Shown piece by piece: positions 1 to 45,955 of a stretch of DNA of 64,000 nt. Numbering within the stretch: position 1 is the stretch's first letter; every line of letters begins with the position of its first letter. The stretch is from Salminus brasiliensis (lineage: Eukaryota; Chordata; Actinopteri; Characiformes; Bryconidae). The stretch spans positions 22,240,662 to 22,304,661 of the forward strand of contig NC_132898.1 of NCBI RefSeq assembly GCF_030463535.1, given 5' to 3'. The translations under genes were made by a program, and so were the position numbers. The notes under the pieces were generated by a model, which was not told the DNA's origin, did no database searches, and was given only the letters and a program-made list of their open reading frames with translations.

Positions 1-563
1 CCATCTATTGTTCCATTATGTTGAAGAAAACCCACCGTTCCTATAAACTGCTCACGGTATCCCAGAACTGAACCACCTTGGTGAGACAATGTTTACAGGA
101 GGTAAAATAAAAAGTAAGTGTGTGTTAATGAGTTCTTTATGTGGGGAAATAAAATCAGATCTAATCTGATCAGTCAAAGAAGATCCAGAGACTAAATACA
201 AATACAAAATGCATGTTAATGGCAGGTGTAAACAGGCCCTCAGTGTTTGATTGTAACCGGTTCTTCTGCTCAAAGAGGAGCTTTTTTTAACAAAGCAGGG
301 TTCAGTAACTGTAGCGCTGTACTTTTACATTATGTGTGTGTGAAGCAGCTCCATGCTGGTACAGAGCAGCTGTTCTGTCCCCTCATACACTAAAAACAGA
401 TACGCTAAGATCAGAGAATGCAGCCTGTCACACACACACACACACACACATATACACAATCAAAACCAAATACCCTACTAACACAGGTTCTGCAGCAGTG
501 CTTTCAGAACACACACAGGTTCTCTCACCACAAGGTCAAAAAGGGTCAACAAAAGGCTCTCAG

Positions 564-567
<4 letters not shown>

Positions 568-616
<49 letters not shown>

Positions 617-620
617 TGCC
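568..620. repeat. (GT)n microsatellite
   Basis: Nearly uninterrupted GT dinucleotide run in the intron before the first visible cacna1s exon. A matching CA run lies about 140 bases earlier (430-452). The apparent open frames here are produced by the dinucleotide run and are not genes. Confidence 0.95.
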
Positions 621-694
621 ACACCTGTCACACAGGTGTCTTATAGCACATTTTTAAAAGTATTATATTTTTTAGTTCAAAAAGTGTTGAGACT

Positions 695-835
695 TTGAAA
701 CACTGAATGGGCGGAGCTGAACTGCTGTAGGCTGAATGGGTGGGGCTACACTGCTAGAGCAAGAATGGGTGGGTCTAAACTGCTGTAGACTGAATGGGTG
801 GGTCTAAACTGCGGTAAGCTGTGAACCAAGTCAAA
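695..835. repeat. Short tandem repeat, 'gggtggggctaaactgctgtag' family
   Basis: Four degenerate units of about 33 bases with the core GAATGGGTGGGTCTAAACTG followed by CTGTAG. The same monomer recurs, in either orientation, near 16670, 26195-26282, 38881-39300 and 48698-48792, so it is a dispersed minisatellite family. Confidence 0.7.
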
Positions 836-889
836 CCAAGTTCTCTGAAGTCATAGAGTTTCACCCAATACCTTTAGGGTCTTTGGGAT

Positions 890-1125
890 TAGTGATGAAC
901 TAATCATCCAACATTAGTACCTGTACTCACTGATGCTGATGATTACTTTTGGGGCTGAATAAAATCAAATCCTCCTCACAGCAATGTTCCAACATCTAGT
1001 GTAAAGTCTTCCCAGGCTGTTACTGCAGTAAAGGACCAAAATCCCCCTGATAATAACCTTGATATCAGGCGGAATCTTTGGATGAGGGTGTCTGGATACT
1101 TTTGCATATACTGTATAGTGTTACA
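890..1125. mobile_element. MITE fragment ('cccaatacttttg' family)
   Basis: Degenerate copy of a non-autonomous DNA element seen several times in this window. It shares the internal stretch 'catccaacatt...cactgatgct', the cysteine-free AATCCTCACAGCAATG-like block, and ends in a ...ATACTTTTGCATATACTGTAT tail like the other copies. It lies in the intron just before the first visible cacna1s exon. Confidence 0.55.
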
Positions 1126-1193
1126 ATATATAATATAGATTGAATGTTTGGCTGAAAGAAATTGTGTGGGTTCTCCTTAACTGTTCTCTTCAG

Positions 1194-27124
<25,931 letters not shown>

Positions 27125-28290
27125 AGTGACACTAATTACTGTGTTTAAACAGACAGAGACAAGACAATCCCATGATGCAGCAGAGGGTGACCGATGATAG
27201 ACAGGCTCTGACCAGCCCAACAACACAGTCCAGTAGTAGGGGAGGGCAAAAAGCCCGGAAAGCAGTGGTCTGTAGCTTCAACAGGAGTTCCGATAAATGC
27301 ATGCGACTCCCCAGCGCCCTCTGGTGGTCCGTTACAGTGCTGGGCTTCTTTAAGCAGTCTGGCTTTGGGATGAATTACATAATTACATAATTTGTGTGCT
27401 GGGTAAGGTATTTTCCATTAAATATGAGTAAAGACTCAGCATTCTCAGAGTGTTTAGGTATTGGAAATGGAGCTGGTTTTCTATTAGAAATGTAAAAAAA
27501 TATATATTAAAGATTATGTATTTAATTTGTTGTGTTTCAGCGTTTGTCTTAAAGACACGACAGCAAACGCGTCACTCTCACTAGCTGATGTTAAAAAAAA
27601 GTGCTTGTCTGCGTCCCAACTGCGTACTTATTAAACTGGCGGATAGCAAAACAAGTGCAGCAACAACTTGCAGTGACGAGACAAGACGACCATGTTCACC
27701 ATTGGTGTTGGACTCAGATGGAATTTGGCATTTGCCTTTAACCTATCCGTGCAGTGAACACACACACACACACACACACAGTGATACAGTGAGCACACCT
27801 GCCAGGAGCGGTGGGCAGCCATTGCTTCGGCGCCCGGGGAGTCGCAGGTTGCCGAGTCAAATTATCGAACCCACAACCCTGTCATCAATAGCTCTAACCA
27901 CTGAGCCAGCACTGCCCTGCCTACTTGAAAAAGGCCTTACTCTTTTACTGTCCAATAGTTCAGAGGAGAGCAGTAAAGGCGGTAGTTGATAGGCTGAGTC
28001 GTATGTCAATCAAGCTGATGACACGCGCACGAACGCCTTTTCAGCTTAGTCAACAAATTGAAATGTGGGCGCGCGCTGTTCGGCCGGGCTGTTCGGCCAG
28101 GTTAGGAGGTCAGGGTCACTGTGGCAAGAGAAGATGCGGTCTTGTTGTGAAGGGACAGCAACATACACTTGGTTAAGACCGGTGGATGGCCAAGCAGAGA
28201 GAGCTTTTTGCCATTTAGCTATGTAAAACAGTTTTTCTGTCGGGCATGGTCTCACAGGAAATATTTCAATAAAATAATTGCACTGAATAT
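27125..28290 (+). other. cacna1s: Likely cacna1s 3' UTR and flank
   Basis: No further coding exon follows the TAA at 27122-27124. The first AATAAA on this strand is at about 28268 (caataaaataattg) and could be the polyadenylation signal. A SINE lies in between, so the transcript end is uncertain. Confidence 0.35.
27690..27921 (-). mobile_element. tRNA-derived SINE, minus strand
   Basis: Read on the minus strand it starts GGGCAGTGCTGGCTCAGTGG, an A-box-like tRNA head, then GTTGTGGGTTCGATAA (degenerate B box), then CTGCCCACCGCTCC and a GT run, ending in a GGTTAAAGGCAAATG-like tail. It is the same family as 52129-52424, which is better preserved. Confidence 0.8.
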
Positions 28291-28734
28291 TTAAACTTGG
28301 TAATATTTTGTTGAGATTAAATAGGCTAGGCCTGATACTTTATTTGTGCCTAATTTGATTTTAAACTGTAGCAGCTGTGCTATTATTTGGGTCAGGTAGC
28401 TAGGGTCTTCATTTATTGGTCAGGAAGGCTAAAAAGCAAGAATAAATGTTTCTTAGTAAATTAGACTTTATATCTTAAGATTAAAGTTATTACGTCTGTC
28501 CCACATCGTCCCGCTGAAACATGCTACTTGTGCCACATTTTTTCTGTCTGGAGGTCACCCTGGTTCCAGGTAGAAAATTTTACCTGGAAACCCAGAGTTC
28601 AAAATCCAAGATGGCCACACCACACATGAACAATAACAAAAGCACTGGTATTCTACAGTTTACTAGCACTTCTCTCTGTTTATGTCTCTTTAAATCAGTC
28701 ATACACAAGGAACTGTCCAACTTCTAAGACCCCC

Positions 28735-28860
28735 AGTGAGCAAGCCAAAGGCGACCGTGGCGAGGGAAATCTCCCTCAGAGCTGGAGGAAGGAACCTTGG
28801 GACGAACCAAGAATCACAAGGACCCATCCTCCTCTGGTCAGAACTATTAATAAATTATTA
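28735..28860. repeat. Dispersed fish repeat (conserved 3'-type segment)
   Basis: The phrases 'gcgaccgtggcgagggaaat', 'ggaggaaggaaccttgggac' and 'acccatcctcctctggtc' resemble a sequence I recognise as widely repeated in fish genomes. I cannot assign the family from sequence alone. Confidence 0.45.
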
Positions 28861-28984
28861 ATAAAACTGCCACGTAAGACTGTTCCACTGCTCAGGTGTG
28901 CTCTTATATTTATAATATCATAATATAACAATCATAATAATCATGATATGGTACAACTCTTATAATCATAGTAGAGATGGTAAT

Positions 28985-29135
28985 GAGCAATGAGTGGCAG
29001 GAGGGTGGACAGCTGGTCTGACACAGGGTGGCAGGGGAGCTTTGCGGTCAGTCTGGTGGGTGAAATGAGTGGCAGGGGAGCCTGGCGGTCAGTCTGGTGG
29101 GTGGCAGCTGGTCTGCTGCAGGTAAAGGGGACCCC
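28985..29135. repeat. Short G-rich tandem repeat
   Basis: Two to three units of about 50 bases containing 'ggcaggggagcctggcggtc' and 'agtctggtgggtg'. It lies in the intergenic region between cacna1s and stk38. Confidence 0.7.
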
Positions 29136-29479
29136 AGCGGTCAGTTTTCTAACAAGTCGGGCGGGGTGAGTGAACAGCCATTTACTCTGGGAAGGTAAAG
29201 AGGATTTATAGAGAACAGAGAATGCTGAGCAGCATCAGTTTATGGAGAGTAATGGCAGCACGCGCTGTGAAGGATTTCTGAAAGCTTTTATTGTGTGATT
29301 TTGTAAAGCTAGCAGCTTCCACTGCAGCACCTGTGCAGTTTCTAGATAGTTTACATTTAACCTAGAAACAAAACAAAGGGTCATACATACACACACACAC
29401 ACAACGTCACACACATCCAAACGTGTGTGGAAATTCAAGAACGTATACACACAAATGCTAAAGAGGTGATCCAGTATTT

Positions 29480-29640
29480 TTCATCTTATTCTTCTCCTGC
29501 TGTGTCTGTAGAGTACGGCTGCTTACCACAGACTATCATTTCAACATGAGTCTCTGAACTTAGGAAAGAACAGAAACACACTGACTCTACACTCATAATA
29601 GAAGTGAGTGGGCAGATGCTGAAGTCCCTCTGTCAATGTT
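29480..29640. repeat. Dispersed repeat, 'gggcagatgctgaa' family
   Basis: Contains 'gctgcttaccacagactatc', 'atttcaacatgagtctctga' and 'gaagtgagtgggcagatgct'. Related copies are at 31250-31400 and 53725-53860, with shorter pieces near 31495, 54400 and 55790. Confidence 0.6.
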
Positions 29641-29810
29641 AATGCAAATCAAAGTAGCCTACCCCTGAAACATCAGCTTAGTTTACAAACACCTTTCACT
29701 AGAGAAAATATGAGTGCTATATAAAAACGATGTATTTTGCATAAATATCTACTTATGGAATTGAGCATCTGCTCACTGATTTCTATTATAAGGGAGTTCC
29801 GAGTCAGTGG

Positions 29811-30345
29811 GCTCTATCTTACACCCTGCGCAAGGAGCGTCGAGATGCTCATTGCTATCCTACACCCCGCCAACAGCCTACAGTCAGGCATTCATTGCTA
29901 TCTTGGCAGTGAATAGTCAACACAGGTGCGTGCCCAACATTGCATACACCCCTGCTTCTTACACACACATGGACACGTAGCAGTGCGCAAACCAGTTGCC
30001 AGCAATGCAGACTTTTACGCCAACAGTATAGAGAGTGCAAAATAAAATATGATTATTCTAGAGGCGAGGCGCTCCATCTCTTTAGAAAGCCTTCCCAGAC
30101 CGTACGCGATGCTCCACTGAAATAGCAATCCGCCAAAGTCAGACCGCACCTGTCTCTTAAAGGAAATGGAGAGTGACATGCTGATTAGTTTAGTGCAACA
30201 CACCCATGATTAGTTAAAAGACTTAGTACATGGAAGGCATACTTTTGCTGTTGTTAAGATGGCCAAGACACACTGACGTGCCCTAAATAAAGCTGTGCAG
30301 TGTGCGGTTCATTGCTCACCTAAAGATCACTAAAATAGGGCCCGG
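29811..30345. mobile_element. MITE with GGGCCCTATTTTA-type ends
   Basis: The left end reads 'gggctctatcttacaccctg' and the right end, read on the other strand, 'gggccctattttagtgatct'. The imperfect inverted ends flank about 530 bases without a transposase frame, which is the structure of a non-autonomous DNA element. It lies between cacna1s and stk38. Confidence 0.65.
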
Positions 30346-31652
30346 TATGTTTCTGCTCTTATCTAAGTTTAGTGACTTGTGTTGAAATTATAGTCTAAAT
30401 AGAATAAGATGAAAAATACTGTAATATTCCTTTAAAACCATGTTGATATTCTAAGACATACAGACTGGGAACAAAAATCAAACCGAAAGAAAAAGAAACA
30501 GAAACAGAACGGTTACAAATAATTCAACAGATAATAAACATAATAATGGCCTCTCCTGCCTGAGGCATGATATTGTATTTGAATATGCACTATTAAAAGC
30601 TCTGTACCGCATCATGTTCAGACAGTACCTTCTAAACACACAGATAAACACAGACAAATAAATAAAGCTGAGAAACAGGATCAGAATGAGCAGAACGTCA
30701 GTCTCTCCCTTTAAAGGGGATTATTTCAGTCCGGTTCAATTCTGTCGTCAACATTTAGAGAACGAGTACAGACTGAAAACGTAATAAAAAAAGCACTTAT
30801 GTGTGTCTGATCCACAGCTGGAACATCTGAAGCTCAGAAACTCCACTAAGCGTCTTTGGTTTCTCCCATCAGATCAACTTCTTACAAAGCAAACAGCTCA
30901 AACAACTCAAAATGCAGAATATCTGTTCAACTTCTGAGTAGAAGATACAAAAATAACCACAAAAGGCGAAGAGCAAAAATACACGTTATAAAAAATATAT
31001 TACAATTTCAGAAGAGCATTAAAAAAGAGCTTATACAGGAAATACAGCCGTCTGCATTCAGCTCATACAGTATCAACCTTTGGTTAAAATCCAGCATACA
31101 GAGTAATCAGATGTGTGTGTTTGTTTGATAAATGATGGGAACAGTAAATGTCTTTACATTGTTAGTATATGGAAATATTGATTAAATCCAGTATGTATTA
31201 ATAAGAAGTGTGCTGTAGCCAGCAGTGCCACTGTATTAAAGAATACTCCAGACTGTATATCTGCTGCATCTGTAGCATACGATCAGTTACCACAGCACAT
31301 CGTTTCAACATGACCCCTAAAACTTCGAAAAGGACGGAAAATCTGTTCACTTGAAATTTGATTATATAGAAGTCAATGGGCAGATGCTGAATTCTGTCAA
31401 TAAACATTTACCGTGGATTTTGTGTTGAACACTTACAAACCCTTCAGTGAAAGGGGATTGGTTCTGTCAGTGTTGGGACTGCTTTGCTTTAACATCTACA
31501 GACGAAATTCAGCATCTGCCCATCTGTTCATTTGTATCGTTAGGGATGGTGACTGTGTGACGGTAAAGACAGCTGTATATCTTTAATTCCTCCAAAGCAA
31601 TGAAACACTCATTAGAATGGGATTGAACGGTTGCTGTATTGACCAAATCAGG

Positions 31653-32074
31653 CCCCGTTCATGCCTGGCATTAACATGCGTGTCCTGTGACCGTCTGTGA
31701 CCAGACTTCTTATTCATTATTTCTGCTGGAAAAGGGGCATGGCACATATTAATATACCAATATAATAATATAATAATAATGCCGGCCAGGAATGTCACCT
31801 TCATCCATTAGTTAGTTAGTTATTGTAATGTGTATAGCTAACTCGTGAGGACAGTGTGGTCTCACGGTTATTAATGTTATGTATTTAACAGCTGGGCGGT
31901 GCTTTGCTCTCTAATGTGGTCATAAGTGTCTCTGACCACGTCCAAAATTGGTTTGAGTGATCAGATTACAGTGCGTTCTTGAAACACATTGTACACAGTT
32001 CACACATGTACTTTGTGCTGGCCACTAATGATCGGATCACATAGGACGCTTTTTAATGCCAGGTGTGAAGGGGG
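31653..32074. mobile_element. MITE A
   Basis: Inverted ends: left 'ccccgttcatgcctggcatt', right (other strand) 'cccccttcacacctggcatt'. About 420 bases, no transposase frame. Confidence 0.7.
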
Positions 32075-32082
32075 ATCCAGAG

Positions 32083-32463
32083 ACCCCTTTAACACCAGGT
32101 GACTTCATGTGACTTGTATCTGAATTGTATCCTGATCAGATTTCAGCCACATGTATTTAAACTTGGCAGTAAAATGCATTTCTGGTTATTGTGATTGAAA
32201 TCCAATTGCTGGGTGGGACAGATTATGCAAATTCTGCATTATTATTACTGGTGATTGGTTTGTACTGGGAGGGGTTTGGTTGCAGAAGGTGTCTTTGACA
32301 AACAGATGCGTTTACACTGCTATAACATGAGGCTCCAATGTGGCTCAGATCAGCTCCCAAAGTGGTTTAAGGGATTGGATTTGTTTCTGTTTAAAGGTCT
32401 TGGCCTTACCCAGATATTATCCTGATACCTAAGACACATTAAGTGACCAGGTGTAAACGGGGT
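32083..32463. mobile_element. MITE B, adjacent to MITE A
   Basis: Inverted ends: left 'acccctttaacaccaggtga', right (other strand) 'accccgtttacacctggtca'. The ends resemble those of MITE A just upstream, so two related elements sit side by side with about eight bases between. Confidence 0.7.
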
Positions 32464-32582
32464 GTTTGTAAACGCATACAGGTGGGTAGTCCCTCTTTGT
32501 GGATAACTCGCTATCAGAGTTGTAACTGTAAATATGAACATAGCCCAAACTGTTGTAAGCTGTCCCCTACCTGATGCAGGAG

Positions 32583-32720
32583 GTACTGGTGGACAAAAGT
32601 ATTGGGACACCTGCTCGTTCATTCATTCATGTTTCTTCCGAAATCAAGGGTGTTAGGATGTTGGTTGATCACCACCCCACCTCATCATTACCCAACCCAA
32701 CCAATTAGTCTAGGGACTAA
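32583..32720. mobile_element. MITE fragment ('cccaatacttttg' family), inverted
   Basis: Starts 'ggtggacaaaagtattggga' and continues 'caagggtgttaggatgttgg', 'ttgatcaccaccccacctca'. This is the family in reverse orientation and truncated. Confidence 0.65.
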
Positions 32721-33344
32721 TGCTGTCTTCAAATGTCAAATGGAAATACCATATTTAGGAGGTGAGTGCACACGTCATACTCATGGGCTCCATCTGTGCG
32801 AACTTCTAATGAGGCAGAATAAAGAGCAGTAGAACTGCTGTAGAGCTGAACCCAGTGAGGGAAAAAGACACAGCAGGTTTTCTAATATCAGCAACAGCCT
32901 GATTAGGATCGTCTACCTTAATCAAACTGAATATTTAGTGCTGCACACTCTCAGTGTTTTACTGTTTTACACTGTCTAGGTTAAAAAACTCTCAGGACCC
33001 CGTTGTATCAGTATAGTTCTAACGGCATTATCCAACCAGGAGTAAGTTTATCATTACTGTCATGATTACAGGACATGATTTGTCCTATGATCATATAATG
33101 ACACTCTTTGTCATGTGCAGTCTGGACTGTCTGGAAAGTGTGAAAGGTACAGCCACAGAGGGTCTGGGTGGAGTTGTGTTTGTTGGAGTTGTAGGAGCTG
33201 TTGGAGCAGTGTCCAAAGTTTAACAGTAACATAAAACTGGATTATTTGCAGGTATAATTGAATTAAATGGTTCTAAAGCTAGTCTTGTGAAGTGTGTGCT
33301 GAGGGAGGGCGTGTCGGTGCAGAATGAAGGCAGGGGCAATCCAC

Positions 33345-41313
<7,969 letters not shown>

Positions 41314-41903
41314 GGTTACCTGTAACAAACACACACACCACTGAGCACCAGGTTTGAAAAACGACCTAAATATGTGCCACATTAATTTCGAAAAAAAAAA
41401 ATAATTATTATAATTGTTGTTAATAATGAAATTATTAAAATCTATAACACTGTTATTACCATTACCATATTACCATTATTTTTTAGATTATTTGACATGA
41501 ATTAGAACTGTTATCAAATGTTATTAATAATTATTAGTTTACTTATTTATTGTTTTATTTATTGCTATACATTACTTGCCATGTATTAATTTTGTTCATT
41601 TATAATGATGTCACAAATATACTGTTATTATTTGCTCGTTTATTGTTACTATTAGCACAACAATGACAACAATTATGCCTTACCAAGTCAGAGCTTTTCT
41701 ATTGTCTATTTCCACAAACACAAACACACACTGCATAATTTGCATGGCTTGTGAAAAAACACACGGCCCAGACATTCTCCAGTTACAACCACTTCCTGTT
41801 TTAAAACAAATCCATGAAAATCCATCTTACCTTCAACACACACACACACACACACACTGCCGCAAATACAAATAAACTCTGCCTGAACATGCCTCTCCTC
41901 CAC

Positions 41904-41938
<35 letters not shown>

Positions 41939-42229
41939 GGAGCAGTGTGTGATTTGTGGGCTGAAGTCGCCGCAGACGTGACTAACTTTAGAGTCAACTC
42001 AGAACAGAACAAAAACAGGAGAGGAGAACACAGACATCCACAACCCCGACACTGATCACATTCCTGATCAAATGACACTGATTGTACTTAACTATTGATT
42101 ACTGATTGCTGACTGGTTGATTATAAGAGCTGGAAGGTGAGCTGAGGTACAAAGACAGGCTGAGTTGGTATAGAGGTGAAGCAGTGTGATATAAGGCAGT
42201 TATAGAGTCACAGCTCCACTCCCACTCAG

Positions 42230-42560
42230 CAGCCGATGGTTATTATGTCGGTGATGTTGATGGTAATGGCTTTTATGATGGGGATAATGGTCGAAGAAAC
42301 CGTTGGTGACTGTGATCACTGTGGTGTTAGTGCTGACTGTGACTGATGATTTTTGTAATGGTGATGATGCATGTGATGACTGAAATTGTGACGGATAGTG
42401 TTGATCATGACGGTGATCAGAGGTAATGTGATGACAACAGTGACGTGATGGAGATGGGATGATAGCAGCGAGTGTGATGGTATGTGACTGTAATGGCAGT
42501 GGTGCTGTGTAATGAGGTGGTGAAGGTGATGTGATGACTGTGATGATAACGGGCTATTAG
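42230..42560. repeat. Degenerate TGATGG-rich repeat
   Basis: Imperfect short units such as gtgatgatg and tgatggtgatc in the 5' intron of stk38. The open frame on the other strand rich in H and S is an artefact of it. Confidence 0.7.
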
Positions 42561-43202
42561 TCAATAAAACAACATGTCTGTACTGAATCTGGACCCGAAA
42601 ACCAAATCTAATGACACTGATGTTTCTGAGTTTTAATGCTCACACAGCTTTAGGTCCTAATTCACCTGGTTCTCGGTACAAACTGCTGTATGGTGTGCAC
42701 CCGTGACCCAAAATCTTCTAAAAACTCTGTTAAAACAGTGTCTCATGCTTTAGACAGTGTATTCATAACCATCTGGTGGAAGAACTTTCTGTGAGTTCAC
42801 CACCACTGTGAACAATTCTGACTGGGCAAGTTTCTCTGGACCAGAGCTTTTCACACCAAACCCAACTCTGAGCGACTTTGCTCTCATCTAAGCTGTGTGA
42901 TTATGCAGAGCATTGGAGGAAATTCGGTGGCTGAATAAGTGAGTGTGACTAGTCTCTGTGTAAAGGCCTACAGGAGCCGGAGCTCCGGGCTGAGAGGAGG
43001 ACCTGCCTCCCCTACAGTCTGAGCAGTAGGGCTGAGGAACAGGGGAGAACCGAGGAGAACAGTCCTGAAGGGGAATCCAGAGCGATGACGTGGTCAGGAA
43101 AACTTTCTTACACCAGACAGGACCGATATCCCCCATAGCTGTGAGCGCGCACAGAGGAAGGCTCGGGCACGCGCGGCTTTAGTAAATAAAAGGCTTGTTT
43201 AC

Positions 43203-43300
43203 CTGCTTTAGAAGTTGGTCTATGCTCTGTTCCTGGATGCTCCTCTCGAGGCTTTTGTTCTCGGCCAACTGACATCGAGCCAGTCCCAGCAAACACACAC
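43203..43300 (-). other. stk38: Likely stk38 5' non-coding exon
   Basis: On the minus strand, ...ATAGACCAACTTCTAAAGCAG is followed by a strong donor gtaaac at 43202, and the first coding exon upstream of its ATG has an acceptor (gttacag, ending at 41320). An exon ending here would supply the 5' UTR. The start is not defined; CA and CT microsatellites begin just beyond. Confidence 0.5.
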
Positions 43301-43311
43301 ACTCACACACT

Positions 43312-43411
43312 CACACTCACACACACACACACACACACACACACAAATGTGCTTTGAAGTTCTGTCCTCGCGAGCTTCCTTAACTTAAACACTCTTCATG
43401 TGTTTAAAGTT

Positions 43412-43474
<63 letters not shown>

Positions 43475-43542
43475 GTCTCTCTCTTCCTCGAGCGAGCTGA
43501 GGAAAAGCGAAATTTCAGGCTAAATGCGGAAAGCCACGCCCA

Positions 43543-43587
<45 letters not shown>

Positions 43588-43605
43588 TAGCCACACACAC
43601 ACACA
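43312..43605. repeat. CA and CT microsatellites at the stk38 5' end
   Basis: CA run 43312-43344, CT run 43418-43484, CA run 43542-43605. They lie immediately upstream of the likely first exon of stk38 and generate long artefactual open frames on both strands. Confidence 0.9.
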
Positions 43606-44416
43606 CAAAACCACAAGTAACGGTGCAGGACTCGTTTAGCAATCACACACCCTTTCACAATACACTCACTGTTCCCAACAGTACTGCTCTTAGCTACTGA
43701 CACACATATACAGACAAACTGTCTGTAGAGATCTAAATAAAACCTTTAAAACAGCCTTAAAGCCTAATCTGCTGCAGTCCATCATCACACTCACCCAGAA
43801 ATATCTGTTACTGCATTTCCACAAGGCTCACAAAACTCATTAATGTCGTTAAGCTTAGCTAATGTTAGCAAAACTGGACATCATTGTTATTAATATTAGA
43901 AATATGATTAATATGATCATTTAGCACTTCAAAATTATAAGATAAAATAACACTTTATTGATCCCAAAGAAAACTGCACAATGATCACAATGATACAAAT
44001 ATTTTTTATCATTGCTAACTAAAGCTAATCTAAGCAAACATGGATATTCTAATAATTTCTAATACCTATTCATGTTTAGACATTGCCTTTAACATCCATG
44101 CACATCATCACAGAAATAGAACAATTTCTTCTCCCAGAAATATTTGAACTAACTTTTAACAACACTCTTAAACACAGTAGCTAGCTATAGATAAACGTGG
44201 CTACTCTTGGCATACATGACAGTGTTATAAATACAGTTGTTATTGCATTTAGGTTCCATGTCCATCATTATATTCTTTTGCTAAAAACACTCTTCATATA
44301 GTAGCTAATCTTAGCAAACATGGCTATATATCTGTTCTAATATTAAAATGATATATATATGATATATATATATGATATAAAGTATACATAGTTATAGTTT
44401 TATATATGTTATAGTT

Positions 44417-44742
44417 ATAGATCAAGTCAAGTCAAGTCAAGTGGGTTTATTGTCATTTCAACTACATACAGAGTACACAGTGAAACGAAACAACGTTCCT
44501 CCCGGACCATGGTGCAACATAGACAGTGCATACAAGACACAAGTGCAACACAAACAAACAAACAAGTGCGGACAGACAACACAGTACAGACAGAGGATAA
44601 TAAATAATGACTGTAGTGTGCAAGTTGTGCAATGTGCGATAAATAGAGTCCAGTGAGGTAGTAAAGTTATCAGTGCAAATGCTTGTGCAAAAAAATGCTT
44701 CCCATGTTATCTGGGATAAATGGTTGGAAAGAGAGAGAGAGG

Positions 44743-44775
<33 letters not shown>

Positions 44776-45182
44776 TAAGATATCAGTTCAGGAGTTGAGT
44801 TGTGTTGAGGAGTCTGATGGCTTGGGGGAAGAAGCTGTTGCAGAGTCTGGTCGTGTTGGACCGGATGCTGCGGTACCTTCTTCCTGATGGCAGGAGGGAG
44901 AACAGACTGTGTGAAGGGTGGGTGGAGTCATCCACAATGCTGGTTGCTTTGCGGATGCAGCGGGTGGTGTAAATGTCCATGACGGAGGGGAGAGAGACTC
45001 CGATGATCTTCTCAGCTGTCCTCACAATGCGTTGGAGGGACTTGCGGTCAGAGGCTGTGCAGGTCCCAAACCAGGCAGTGATGCAGCTGCTTAGGATGCT
45101 CTCTATGGTTCCCCTATAGAAGAGGGTGAGGATGGGTGGAGGGAGACGGGCCTTTCTCAGCTTCCGGAGGAAGTAGAGACAA
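44417..45182 (-). mobile_element. 5'-truncated LINE (reverse transcriptase C-terminal end)
   Basis: Minus-strand frames read KARLPPPILTLFYRGTIESI, SSCITAWFGTCTASDRKSLQ, RIVRTAEKIIGVSLPSVMDI, STHPSHSLFSLLPSGRRYRS and SFFPQAIRLLN, the C-terminal end of a fish non-LTR retrotransposon ORF2. The 3' end is a short tandem tail (CTTGA repeated four times; seen as tcaag on the plus strand at 44423-44441), typical of LINE integration. It occupies much of the stk38-cept1 spacer. Confidence 0.8.
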
Positions 45183-45287
45183 TAATATATATGTTTAGAT
45201 ATTGCCTTTAAGCTTTAAAAGTGCAGTCCATCATCACATTCTCCCAGATTGAGAATTTTTGGGCCTCTTGATATGTATATATATATA

Positions 45288-45311
45288 TATAACAGATAAT
45301 CATTAAATAAC

Positions 45312-45375
<64 letters not shown>
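45288..45375. repeat. (AT)n microsatellite
   Basis: Long AT dinucleotide run between the LINE remnant and the cept1 promoter region. Confidence 0.95.
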
Positions 45376-45384
<9 letters not shown>

Positions 45385-45644
45385 TATAACCTCTGTGTAC
45401 ATTATGTAACCATCATATTCTCTCAAATATATCTGGCCAAAACTTTTTCACAATGCTAAAAAATATCTTTAATATAGCTAATATTAGCAAACATGATCAT
45501 ATCTCTATTCCAGCCTTAAGTATAAAACAAGTTCAGATACTATGTTACTCTATAACCATCAGATTTAATATTTTATATTGTATATTTTAGATCATGTATT
45601 TCTATTTCATTGCAGATCCTATGTAATGTTGTGGACAGTACAAT

Positions 45645-45656
45645 ACGCATGCGCAG
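45645..45656. promoter_or_regulatory. NRF1-like motif in the likely cept1 promoter
   Basis: ACGCATGCGCAG fits the palindromic NRF1 core (GCATGCGC). It sits at the start of a CpG-rich stretch (45645-45770) upstream of the candidate first exon of cept1. Such motifs are common in housekeeping promoters. The role is inferred. Confidence 0.55.
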
Positions 45657-45839
45657 TGTAACTCTGCCCACTCTGCCCTGTCGGGTGGCAGTCTGCGCAG
45701 CGTCGCGCCGCTTTGACGTTCCAGAAGCCCCTGCTGCTGAACTGCGACGCAGCGGCCGGCGAGTTTTACGTGCTGAGTGTGTGTGTGTGTGTGAGTGTGT
45801 GTGTGTGTGTGTGTGTGGTACTGACCCAAAGATCGGTGT

Positions 45840-45955
45840 GTTTTAGGGGATCTAACCTTTACCCCAGCTGAGGGCCGAACAGCACCTGTGAGAGTGTGTG
45901 TTGTTGCTGAGCCGTTCTGCACCACATTCCGGAAACAGCGCTGCGTCTTCAGCAG
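45840..45955 (+). other. cept1: Candidate cept1 first (non-coding) exon
   Basis: A GC-rich segment ends CTGCGTCTTCAGCAG with a donor gtcagt at 45956. It lies downstream of the NRF1-like motif. The start is unknown. Confidence 0.45.

Noticed and set aside
336-698. Long open frames over CA/GT and CT/GA runs (also near 1758, 22379, 37091, 43400, 45602)
   Set aside because: Dinucleotide repeats are open in several frames; the predicted proteins are runs of two amino acids and flank no recognised domain.
44441-45025. Short protein-coding genes on either strand
   Set aside because: The minus-strand frame is the reverse transcriptase end of a LINE, and the plus-strand frame is its antisense shadow.
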